Shown piece after piece: positions 53,598 through 64,000 of a stretch of 64,000 nucleotides of DNA. The translations under genes were made by a program, and so were the position numbers. Origin of the DNA: Marinicauda algicola (GTDB lineage Bacteria; Pseudomonadota; Alphaproteobacteria; Caulobacterales; Maricaulaceae); the NCBI RefSeq assembly GCF_017161425.1, contig NZ_CP071057.1:1550001-1614000 (forward strand), given 5' to 3'. The notes under the pieces were generated by a model. That model made no database searches. It saw only the letters and a list, made by a program, of their open reading frames with translations, and had not been told where the DNA came from. The first letter of the stretch is position 1, and each line of letters opens with the position of its first letter.

Positions 53598-54815
53598 ATG
53601 TCGGAAACGATCGAGAATCAAGTGCGCGGGAAATCACGTTTCCTGAAGGACCTCTCCAGAGCCGAGATCGAGGCGGCCACCGGCGCGGTGGTCCTTGCCG
53701 ACGGCAGCGTGTTCCTGGGACAGGGCGCAGGCGCGACGGGCACGGCGACCGGGGAGCTGTGCTTCAACACGGCGATGACCGGCCACCAGGAAATCCTCGC
53801 CGATCCCTCCTATGCCGGCCAGGTCGTGTGCTTCACCTTCCCCCATATCGGCAATGTCGGGGCGAACCAGGAGGACGAGGAAGCCGCGTCCGACCAGGCC
53901 AGGCGCGCCGCGGTGGGAATGGTCAGCCGCGCTAAGATCACCCCGCCGGCGAGCTGGCGCGCCGAACAGGGCTTCGAGGAATGGCTGGCGAGCCGCGGTA
54001 TCGTCGCGGTCACCGGCATCGACACGCGCACCCTGACCCGGCGCATCCGCGAGGAGGGCATGCCGATGGTCGCCATAGGGCATGCCCGGGACGGCAGGCT
54101 CGACCTGGACAAGCTCGTCGCGCTGGCGAAGGAAGCCCCCACGATGGAGGGCCGGGAACTCACCCGCGAGGTCACCGGCGCGGCCGCCGGCGGCTGGCAG
54201 AGCGCCGACTGGAAATGGCCCGAGGGCTATGCCGAGGGTCCGAAGTCCGGACCCAAGGTCGTCGTGCTCGATTACGGGGTGAAGGCGAATATCCTGCGCC
54301 GCCTCGCCGGGGCGGGCGCGCGCGTGCACGTCATGCCGGGCAGCTCGAGCGCTGAGGACGTCATCCGGGAGAAGCCGGACGGGGTCGTGGTCAGCAACGG
54401 GCCGGGCGATCCGGCCGAGACCGGCAAGTTCGCGCTGGCCACCATTCGCGGCGTGATCGAGGCGGGAATCCCGGTTCTGGGCATCTGCCTCGGACACCAG
54501 ATGATCGCGCTCGCGATCGGGGCGAAGACCGTGAAGATGACGCAGGGCCATCACGGCGCGAACCATCCGGTGAAGAACATCGAGACCGGCCAGGTGGAGA
54601 TCGTGTCGATGAACCACGGCTTCGCGGTCGATCGCGACAGCCTGCCGGACAACGCGAAGGAGACCCACGTCTCGCTGTTCGACGGGACCAATTGCGGCTT
54701 CATGCTGACCGACAAGCCGGTCACTTCCGTCCAGCACCATCCCGAGGCGAGCCCGGGCCCGCAGGACAGCTTCGCGGTCTTCGAGAAGTTCGTCGGGTCG
54801 CTGGCACGCGGCTGA
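53598..54815 (+). CDS. carA: Carbamoyl-phosphate synthase small subunit
   Basis: 405 residues. The N-terminal domain has LADGSVFLGQGAG, ELCFNTAMTGHQEILADPSYAGQVV and FPHIGNVGANQEDEE. The C-terminal glutaminase has VVVLDYGVKANILRRL, VVVSNGPGDPAE, GICLGHQMIALAIG with the nucleophile Cys297, and VQHHPEASPGP with the catalytic His. It hydrolyses glutamine and hands ammonia to CarB for arginine and pyrimidine synthesis. GGAG is 13 bases upstream. carB is about 3.6 kb downstream, not adjacent. Confidence 0.97.
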   Translation: MSETIENQVRGKSRFLKDLSRAEIEAATGAVVLADGSVFLGQGAGATGTATGELCFNTAMTGHQEILADPSYAGQVVCFTFPHIGNVGANQEDEEAASDQARRAAVGMVSRAKITPPASWRAEQGFEEWLASRGIVAVTGIDTRTLTRRIREEGMPMVAIGHARDGRLDLDKLVALAKEAPTMEGRELTREVTGAAAGGWQSADWKWPEGYAEGPKSGPKVVVLDYGVKANILRRLAGAGARVHVMPGSSSAEDVIREKPDGVVVSNGPGDPAETGKFALATIRGVIEAGIPVLGICLGHQMIALAIGAKTVKMTQGHHGANHPVKNIETGQVEIVSMNHGFAVDRDSLPDNAKETHVSLFDGTNCGFMLTDKPVTSVQHHPEASPGPQDSFAVFEKFVGSLARG

Positions 54816-54857
54816 GCCGGCTTGGCGAAGCGCGCGAAGCGTCCGACACTCGCGCCC

Positions 54858-55610
54858 ATGAGCGCATCCGATCACCCGCCCGCGACGCTGGAAGAGCGCC
54901 TCAAGCGCGCCCTCGTGCCGCCGCGCCTGGAGCTCGCGCGCATCACGCGGCGCGAGCTGAAGAAGGGCGAGCCGGAGCTGCGCCTCCTGCCCCATCTCCT
55001 CGACCGCAGCCGCGCGGCGATGGATATCGGCGCGAACCGGGGAATCTGGGCCGGGCTGATGGCCCGCCACTGCGGGACGGTCTGGGCCTTCGAACCGAAC
55101 CCGAAGCTGTTCGCGGTGCTCGAGCGCGCCGCCGCGCCCAATGTCGAGTGCCGCCGGATCGCGCTGTCCGATGCGGCCGGCGAGGCGATGCTGATGATCC
55201 CCGGCGAGGCCGGGCGCTATTCCAACCAGGGCGCCTCGCTCAGCCGCGACAAGATCGGCACCCGGGCGCACATGAGCGTCAGCGTCGATGCCGCGCGCCT
55301 CGACGATCTCGACCCGCCGCCGACCGGTTTCCTGAAGATCGACGTCGAGGGCCACGAGCGCGCCGTCATCGAGGGCGCACGCGGCCTCATCGCGCGCGAC
55401 CGGCCGGTGATGATCGTCGAGATGGAGGAACGCCATACCGGCCGCGAGATCTCCGGCGAGCTCGACTTCGTGGAAGCGCTCGGCTACCGCACCCTGGTCC
55501 TGAAGGAGGGCCAGCTCTCGGCCCGGTCCCGCTTCGACCCGGACGCGGACCACCGCGCGCGCGCCGGCAAGCCCGGCTATATCAACAACTTCATCTTCCT
55601 TCCCGAGTGA
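54858..55610 (+). CDS. FkbM family methyltransferase
   Basis: 250 residues from the ATG at 54858 (a TTG at 54822 is an alternative). AAMDIGANRGIWAGLMARHCG is the SAM loop, VWAFEPNPKLFAVLE the acidic strand, FLKIDVEGHERAVIEGARGLI the FkbM-specific block, and PVMIVEMEERH follows. These methylate hydroxyls on sugars, glycans or metabolites. No partner pathway is visible. Confidence 0.9.
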   Translation: MSASDHPPATLEERLKRALVPPRLELARITRRELKKGEPELRLLPHLLDRSRAAMDIGANRGIWAGLMARHCGTVWAFEPNPKLFAVLERAAAPNVECRRIALSDAAGEAMLMIPGEAGRYSNQGASLSRDKIGTRAHMSVSVDAARLDDLDPPPTGFLKIDVEGHERAVIEGARGLIARDRPVMIVEMEERHTGREISGELDFVEALGYRTLVLKEGQLSARSRFDPDADHRARAGKPGYINNFIFLPE

Positions 55611-55687
55611 CGCCACCCCGCGCGCCGCGCAATTCCGCGCCCGGGCGAATCTGATCATAGTGTGATCCTTCGACAGGAGGACATGCC

Positions 55688-56098
55688 ATGCCGGTACAAA
55701 CCTCGCCTGAACTCTTCTGGCTCACGCTCGTCGCACTGCTCACCGCACTTCTGTGGGTCCCCTATATCCTCCAGCTCATCATGCAGATGGGGGTGATGGG
55801 CGCGCTCATGGACGCGCAGGGCGAGCATCCCCACAAGGCGCAATGGGCGCTGAGGGCCAAGCGGGCCCATTACAACGCGGTGGAGAACCTGGTGGTCTTC
55901 GCCCCGCTCGCGCTCGCGGTGCACGCGCTCGGCGCCGGGACCGCCGCGACGGCACTTGCCGCGGCCGTCTATTTCTGGGCGCGCCTCGCCCATTACGGCT
56001 TCCATCTCTTCGCCCTGCCGGTCGTGAGGACGCTCGCCTTCCTGGTCGGCTGGGGCTGCCAGCTCGTGCTCGCCTTCACCCTGCTCGGCTGGATGTGA
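55688..56098 (+). CDS. MAPEG family membrane protein
   Basis: 136 residues, CAGGAGGAC upstream. Four membrane helices with ALRAKRAHYNAVENLVVFAPLALAVHA, the MAPEG motif with the conserved Glu-Asn pair (RAHYNAVENL), and FWARLAHYGFHLF. The family includes microsomal glutathione transferases; most bacterial members are uncharacterised. Its stop overlaps the GTG start of the next gene. Confidence 0.92.
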   Translation: MPVQTSPELFWLTLVALLTALLWVPYILQLIMQMGVMGALMDAQGEHPHKAQWALRAKRAHYNAVENLVVFAPLALAVHALGAGTAATALAAAVYFWARLAHYGFHLFALPVVRTLAFLVGWGCQLVLAFTLLGWM

Positions 56099-57654
56099 GC
56101 CGCTTCGAGCTGACACGCCGCCACGCGCTCGCCCTCACCGCGGCGGGCGCGCTGGCATCCTGCGCCCGCCGCAGCGCGGCGGACGCACCCGAGGGCCTTC
56201 TGCGCGTGGCCATCGCCAACGAGCCGGACAGCCTCGACCCGCTCAAGGGCCAGTTCGCGTCATCGGCCCTCCTCTACAAGCAGCTCCACGCCCCGCTGAC
56301 CGAATACTCCCCGACCGGCGGGCTGGCGCCGGGGCTTGCCGACGGCTGGCGCAGCCGGGACGGGCAGGTCTGGACCTTCCGCCTCAATCCGGGCCTCGTC
56401 TGGTCGGACGGCACGCCGCTGACCGCGCAGGACGTGGTCTGGACCGCGCGCCGGGCCGTCGATCCGCGCACCGGCTTTGCCGATCTCGGCGACTTCTTCG
56501 CGGTGGAGAACGCAAAGGCCGCGCTCGCCGGGGAGGCCGCGCCCGAGACGATCGGGGTCGAGGCGCCCGACCTGCATACCGTGATCTTCCGCCTCGACCA
56601 GCCGGTCGGGCTCTTCCCGGTCTTCATGCGCGAGTTCTACCCCCTGCCCCGCCACGCGGTGGAAGCCAATCCGGACCGCTGGACGCGGGCGGAAAACTGG
56701 GTCGGCGCCGGACCCTACGTGCTGGAGAGCCAGTCCGCGCTCTCCTACCGGCTCGTGAGGAATCCGAGCTTCCATGCGGCAAGCTCGGTCTCCATTCCCG
56801 CGGTGCGCGTCGAGGTGGTCGAGGACGCGGCGACGCGCACGCGCCTGTTCCGGGCCGGCGATCTCGACCTCGCCGACCAGCCGCCCCCCGAACAGATCGG
56901 CTTCCTGAAGGAGCAGATCGGCGAACGGATGAAGAGTTTCGAGGCACCGATCCTCAGCTATCTCAAGATCAATCACGCCCGCCCGGCGCTTGCCGACGTG
57001 CGGGTCCGCCAGGCCCTGTCGCTCGCTATCGACCGGGCCTTCCTCGCCGACCAGTTCTTCGACGGGGAGGCCTCGCCCACCGAAACCGTGATCCCCTCCG
57101 AGGCCCCCGCCGCGCCGGCCGATCTCGACACCGCGCGCACCCTTCTCGCCGCCGCCGGGTACGAGTCCGGCACGCCGCTGCGGCTCTCGCTGCGCACCAC
57201 CTCGGGCGGGCGCGAGCGCCTCGCGGTCGCGATCGCGGACGATCTGTCGCGCATCGGGGTGGAGATCGAGCTTCTGGCGACCTATCCGGTCGACATGTTC
57301 CAGGCCGTCGATGCCGGCGAGTTCGACCTCGCCCTGTCGCGCTTCGACCGCGGGCTGAAGTCCGATCCCAACTTCATGCTGCAGCCCTTCGGCCCGGAAG
57401 GCTCCGCCGACGACGGGGGCTGGCGCGGCCCGGTGCGCGAAGCCTTCGACGCACTGATGAACCAGGCGCGCGCGACGATCAACGCGGAGATGCGCAGCAC
57501 GCTCTATCACGAGGCCGAGCGCCTTCTGCTCGCCCAGCAGGCCATCATCCCGCTGCTGCACGAGCGGGCCTTCTGGATGGTGTCGGACCGGGTGACGGGT
57601 GTGCGCGGGGAGGTGCAGCCGATGCTGTGGCGGGATCTGGGGCTGGCGGGATGA
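56095..57654 (+). CDS. ABC-type solute-binding lipoprotein, peptide family
   Basis: 519 residues from the GTG at 56095, whose last two bases begin the MAPEG stop codon. LTRRHALALTAAGALASCARR combines twin arginines with a lipobox (LASC), so a Tat-exported lipoprotein is likely. The SBP_bac_5 core is clear: AIANEPDSLDPLKGQ, GLADGWRSRDGQVWTFRL, GLVWSDGTPLTAQDVVW, VGAGPYVLESQ, VRQALSLAIDRAFL. No permease or ATPase gene lies nearby. Its stop overlaps the start of the HD gene (ATGA). Confidence 0.92.
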   Translation: MSRFELTRRHALALTAAGALASCARRSAADAPEGLLRVAIANEPDSLDPLKGQFASSALLYKQLHAPLTEYSPTGGLAPGLADGWRSRDGQVWTFRLNPGLVWSDGTPLTAQDVVWTARRAVDPRTGFADLGDFFAVENAKAALAGEAAPETIGVEAPDLHTVIFRLDQPVGLFPVFMREFYPLPRHAVEANPDRWTRAENWVGAGPYVLESQSALSYRLVRNPSFHAASSVSIPAVRVEVVEDAATRTRLFRAGDLDLADQPPPEQIGFLKEQIGERMKSFEAPILSYLKINHARPALADVRVRQALSLAIDRAFLADQFFDGEASPTETVIPSEAPAAPADLDTARTLLAAAGYESGTPLRLSLRTTSGGRERLAVAIADDLSRIGVEIELLATYPVDMFQAVDAGEFDLALSRFDRGLKSDPNFMLQPFGPEGSADDGGWRGPVREAFDALMNQARATINAEMRSTLYHEAERLLLAQQAIIPLLHERAFWMVSDRVTGVRGEVQPMLWRDLGLAG

Positions 57655-58283
57655 GCGCGAGCGCCGCGCGCCTCCTCGAGCGCTGGGCGGACCATCTGGA
57701 GGCGGCCGGCCTCACCGATCCCGGGGCCGCGACGGGCCGGCGGATCATTGCCCGTTACGGCCGACCACACCGGGTCTATCACGGCCGGGGCCATCTCGCC
57801 TTCCTGCTGGGCGAGATCGAGCGCATGGCCGGTCTCGTCGGCGATCTCGCCCGCCTGCGTTTCGCCGCCTGGTTCCACGACGCGATCTATGCGAGCTGGC
57901 GCAAGGACAACGAGCTTCGCAGCGCGCTCTGGGCCGAGATGGCGCTGCGCGCGATGGGCGCGGACGCCGCGCTCGCGGACCGGACCGGCGCGCTGATCCG
58001 AGCGACCGCGCGCCATGGCGAGGGCGGCCGGGACGGCGACGACGATCTCTTCCTCGACATGGACATGTCGATCCTCGGTGCGGCCCCGGAAGTCTACGAC
58101 CGCTACGCGCGCCAGGTGCGGCTCGAATATTTCTGGGCCCCGCCGCAGGCCTACCGCAAGGGACGGCGCGCCTTCCTGGAGGCCGTTCTGGGGCGCCGCC
58201 GCATCTTCCTGACCGACACCTACGAGAGCGCGCTGGGCGCGCAGGCTCGCGAGAACCTGCGCCGGGAACTGAGCGGCCTCTGA
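57651..58283 (+). CDS. HD-domain-like metal-dependent phosphohydrolase
   Basis: 210 residues starting within the stop of the upstream gene. YHGRGHLAFLLGEI (His44, His48), FAAWFHDAIYASW (His76-Asp77) and LFLDMDMSILGA (Asp residues) are arranged as in predicted HD-type hydrolases. The substrate is not known; the family includes nucleotidases. It is the last of a coupled three-gene run (MAPEG, solute-binding, HD). Confidence 0.82.
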   Translation: MSASAARLLERWADHLEAAGLTDPGAATGRRIIARYGRPHRVYHGRGHLAFLLGEIERMAGLVGDLARLRFAAWFHDAIYASWRKDNELRSALWAEMALRAMGADAALADRTGALIRATARHGEGGRDGDDDLFLDMDMSILGAAPEVYDRYARQVRLEYFWAPPQAYRKGRRAFLEAVLGRRRIFLTDTYESALGAQARENLRRELSGL

Positions 58284-58460
58284 CTCCCCCCTCGCCATCG
58301 CCGCGATTCCGCGCTAACACCCCGCTTCAGCATTTCGCCAGAAATCCCCGCCGCCATCCGGGCCGTTACCGGAGGGCCTGGCGGGGTTGCGCGCGAACGA
58401 AGACCCCTGCTGGAGCGTTTCCCGCCGAAGCGTCCGCCGACACGTGAGAAGAGGCCTGCC

Positions 58461-61712
<3,252 letters not shown>

Positions 61713-61766
61713 CGGCGCGATTGCCGCGCGCCAGGCCGGGACGTCGCATTCTGACGGGACGATTTC

Positions 61767-62240
61767 ATGCAGAAGATTCCGATGACGGCCGAGGGCCATC
61801 AGGCCCTCGACGCAGAACTGAAGCATCTCAAGAGCGTCGAGCGCCCGGCCGTGATCCAGGCGATCGCCGAGGCGCGCGAGCACGGCGACCTCTCGGAGAA
61901 TGCCGAATACCACGCCGCCAAGGAGCGCCAGGGCTGGATCGAGGGCCGCGTTCAGGAACTCGAGGACAAGCTCGCGCGCGCCCAGGTGATCGACACCTCC
62001 AAGATGGGCGGCGACACGGTGAAGTTCGGCGCGACCGTCACGGTCGTCGACGAGGACACCGACAAGGAAGCCACCTACAAGATCGTCGGCGAGGACGAGG
62101 CCGACGTGAAGTCGGGCAAGATCTCGCTGTCCTCCCCGATCGCGCGCGCGCTGATCAACAAGGAGGTCGGCGACGTGGTCGAGGTCAACGCCCCCGGCGG
62201 GGTGAAGACCTACGAGATCCTGAAGGTGGAGTGGCTGTAG
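61767..62240 (+). CDS. greA: Transcription elongation factor GreA
   Basis: 157 residues. The coiled-coil N-terminus [17 protein letters not shown] and [31 protein letters not shown] carry the two acidic tip residues ([10 protein letters not shown]) that stimulate RNA cleavage. The FKBP-like C-terminus ends [25 protein letters not shown]. It rescues backtracked RNA polymerase. It is 54 bases after carB and followed by a strong terminator; this order is common in Alphaproteobacteria. Confidence 0.98.
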   Translation: MQKIPMTAEGHQALDAELKHLKSVERPAVIQAIAEAREHGDLSENAEYHAAKERQGWIEGRVQELEDKLARAQVIDTSKMGGDTVKFGATVTVVDEDTDKEATYKIVGEDEADVKSGKISLSSPIARALINKEVGDVVEVNAPGGVKTYEILKVEWL

Positions 62241-62262
62241 CCCCCCTTTGACCGGACAAGGG

Positions 62263-62294
62263 CGGCCGCCGGACCTCCGGCGGCCGTTTCTTTT
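62263..62294 (+). terminator. Intrinsic terminator of greA
   Basis: A 10-bp stem (CGGCCGCCGG paired with CCGGCGGCCG) with an ACCT loop, then TTTCTTTT, 22 bases after the stop. Confidence 0.88.
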
Positions 62295-62363
62295 CCGGGA
62301 AGGTCTGGCCTCGCGCGCGCTTTTGTCCGAACATTTGGTCCGGCAGAGGCGGGAGAGACTCAC

Positions 62364-62981
62364 ATGACCATCGCGATCCTCGGCGCGGGCAGCGTCGGCC
62401 AGGCGCTCGCCGGACGCTTCAAGGCGGCCGGGCGGAGCTATCTCTACGGCGCGCGCGACACCGCCGAGCGCGAGGAGCTCGCTCCCCACAGCGCGCTCGC
62501 GAAGGAAGCCGTCGCCAGGGCCGACATGGTGCTGCTCGCGGTCCAGTATCCCAAGGCCGAAGCGGCGCTGAAGGGCGCGGGCGATCTCACGGGCAAGATC
62601 GTCATCGACGCCACCAATCCGCTGCAGATGACCGATGACTGGCTCGCCCTCTCGGTCGGCCACACCAGCTCGGGCGCGGAGGACCTCGCGCGGCGCTTTC
62701 CCGAGGCCCGCTTCGTGAAGTGCTTCAACCAGACCGGCGCGGAGACTCTCGCCGATCCGGGCCGGCTGGACGCCCGCCCTGCGATGTTCGTCGCCGGCGA
62801 CGACGAGGATGCGCGGGCGCAGGTGCGCGATCTGGCCGAAGCCTGCGGCTTCGAGGCCATCGACGCCGGCCCCCTCAAGACCGCGCGCCTGCTCGAGCCC
62901 CTGGCCATGCTCTGGATCGAGCAGGCCCTCAAACGCGGCCAGGGCCGCGACTTCGCGTTCGCGCTGACGCGGGCGAAATAG
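62364..62981 (+). CDS. F420-dependent NADP oxidoreductase-like protein
   Basis: 205 residues, GGGAGAG upstream. TIAILGAGSVGQALAGRFKAAG is a Rossmann loop, ADMVLLAVQY the next strand, IVIDATNPL and FVKCFNQTGAETL the active-site region, and GPLKTARLLEPLAMLWI the C-terminal helix, as in NADPH:F420 oxidoreductase-like proteins. In organisms without F420, members act as NADP-dependent reductases of unknown substrate. Confidence 0.85.
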   Translation: MTIAILGAGSVGQALAGRFKAAGRSYLYGARDTAEREELAPHSALAKEAVARADMVLLAVQYPKAEAALKGAGDLTGKIVIDATNPLQMTDDWLALSVGHTSSGAEDLARRFPEARFVKCFNQTGAETLADPGRLDARPAMFVAGDDEDARAQVRDLAEACGFEAIDAGPLKTARLLEPLAMLWIEQALKRGQGRDFAFALTRAK

Positions 62982-62984
62982 GAA

Positions 62985-63008
62985 CGGCCGCCGGAGATCC
63001 GGCGGCCG
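62985..63008. terminator. GC hairpin between convergent genes
   Basis: Arms CGGCCGCCGG and CCGGCGGCCG with a short AGAT centre, between the genes ending at 62981 and 63034. No clean T-run follows, so it may act weakly in both directions. The arms are the same as in the greA terminator. Confidence 0.5.
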
Positions 63009-63033
63009 CCTTCGTTCTGAAGCGATGACGAGT

Positions 63034-64000
63034 TCAGAGATCGAGGTCGGCGGTGCGCACGATCGTCATGTCGCTTGCGTTGATCGCCGAGTCCTGCCCG
63101 AGCGGCCCCAGATCGATGCCATCGCCGCGGCTGCGGCCCTGCGCGATGAGGTCGCCTTGGGCAACCGTCTCGCCGCGCGCCACCTGCACCGCATCGAGGT
63201 TGTAAAAAATCGTCGACCATCCGGTGGCGTGATCCAGAACCACATACTGTCCCGCGCTGTCGGGACCCGGCGCGTCGGTGCCAACCGCCCGAACGCGCCC
63301 CGCTGCCGGAGCATAGATCTCCGGATCGGAGTCGACGAACACGAACTCGCTGCGCGCGCGGCTGTCGACATCCTCGATGAGAACCGCCGCCGCTTCGCCG
63401 CTCTCGCGTACGCTCATGAAGACCGGACGCTCGCGCTGATCCAGGAAGCGCAGCTCGGTATCCGAGCCGGCGCTTATCACGTGAATCAGCGGATGGGCGG
63501 CGTTGACGACACCGATCGTAACCTCTTCACGGCCGTCCTCGGTCTCTCCCACGACGTCGATGGCCAGACGATCACCGGTCTCGTCGGTGAACTCGATGCG
63601 GGCATCGCCCCTGCCCTGCACATCGGCACGAATATCCACGGGATTGCCATTGGCATCCTGGATCGTGAGCGAGATCGGGTCGGTCGAACCGCTGGCCACG
63701 CCCATGATCGAGGCCCAGTTCGCCGGGTTCAAGAGCACCTGGCGCGGGTCGATATCATCAAGCGCCTCGAGGGCTTCAAGGCGTTCGAGTTGCTCGAGTG
63801 CCTTGAACGGCGAGGCCTCGATCGCGCGCCGGACGGGCGTGGCCGCCTGGCTTTGAACAACCGCGACCGTGGCACGAGCGGAGACCGCCGCCGGCTCCCC
63901 GGCAAGGGACGCCGAAACCAGGGCCTGGGCGGCCGCCACCGGAACGATGGCAATAGACAGCGCGGCCGCGGCCGCCACGGCGAAGAGGGCCTGACCATCC
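63034..64000 (-). CDS. Exported protein with degenerate M23/LytM domain, truncated at window edge
   Basis: The frame is open beyond the window end (codons D-G-Q-A-L-F-A before a GTG at 63978), so the true start may lie outside. A hydrophobic signal (AAALSIAIVPVAAAQA) is followed by a helical region (ALEQLERLEALEALDDI). Two beta-rich parts come next, then a C-terminal IYAPAAGRVRAVG, QYVVLDHATGWSTIFYNLDAVQVARGETVAQGDLIAQG. This is the LytM/lysostaphin scaffold, but the zinc histidines are missing (YNLD where YAHL is expected, no HxH). It probably regulates wall hydrolases or binds peptidoglycan. Confidence 0.65.
   Translation of the reverse strand, partial: DGQALFAVAAAAALSIAIVPVAAAQALVSASLAGEPAAVSARATVAVVQSQAATPVRRAIEASPFKALEQLERLEALEALDDIDPRQVLLNPANWASIMGVASGSTDPISLTIQDANGNPVDIRADVQGRGDARIEFTDETGDRLAIDVVGETEDGREEVTIGVVNAAHPLIHVISAGSDTELRFLDQRERPVFMSVRESGEAAAVLIEDVDSRARSEFVFVDSDPEIYAPAAGRVRAVGTDAPGPDSAGQYVVLDHATGWSTIFYNLDAVQVARGETVAQGDLIAQGRSRGDGIDLGPLGQDSAINASDMTIVRTADLDL

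Overview
The window is a GC-rich, densely packed bacterial chromosome segment with about 68 protein genes on both strands, two tRNA genes, and no insertion sequence, phage, plasmid or CRISPR signature. Gene content points to a stalked or polar alphaproteobacterium of the Caulobacterales/Maricaulales type (Hyphomonadaceae-like). The grounds are a clear PopZ polar organiser beside a TolC-type outer-membrane protein and pcm, a TIGR02301-type small secreted protein, a DnaG lacking the usual zinc-finger ligands, and a tRNA promoter matching the Caulobacter housekeeping consensus. The species assignment is inference; I did not run any search.

Layout. 1-13.3 kb: the end of a ClC channel gene, a Tat-exported amidohydrolase, a UvrD/PcrA helicase, a sulfotransferase-like protein, the tatABC operon, xthA, a VOC protein, a DUF3137 protein, then popZ, tolC and pcm on the minus strand. 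13.4-16.3 kb: tRNA-Cys, an S41-like secreted protease with a TPR tail, a DUF962 membrane protein, a probable small RNA and tRNA-Asn. 16.3-28.7 kb: mixed housekeeping and repair genes (lactate dehydrogenase, tag, ygfZ, a heptosyltransferase-like protein, a chemoreceptor-porin pair, Nudix, HMCES/YedK, LOG, LysM protein, Atm1-type ABC exporter). 28.8-38.3 kb: a STAS-like protein with an apparent frameshift, DoxX, opgG-opgH for periplasmic glucans, def, a CelD-type acetyltransferase, a PQQ-type sugar dehydrogenase, and an SDR coupled to a lipoprotein.

39.2-43.1 kb is the least explained part. An Xre-like regulator faces a tandemly duplicated two-gene module. Each copy has a small exported protein carrying an LLLPAVQ motif, followed by a larger exported protein with two conserved cysteine blocks. 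Both copies have the element TTGCGCAACCG upstream; in the second it lies in a perfect 16-bp palindrome. I know no described system that matches.

43.1-64 kb: yjbQ with a GNAT gene, DUF378, DUF4349, a BON-MscS channel, an AraC regulator with an aspartyl protease, and the macromolecular-synthesis block (rpoD, dnaG, GatB/YqeY). Then come carA and carB, separated by a methyltransferase and a translationally coupled MAPEG/solute-binding/HD trio, followed by greA, an F420-reductase-like protein, and a truncated degenerate-LytM protein at the right edge.
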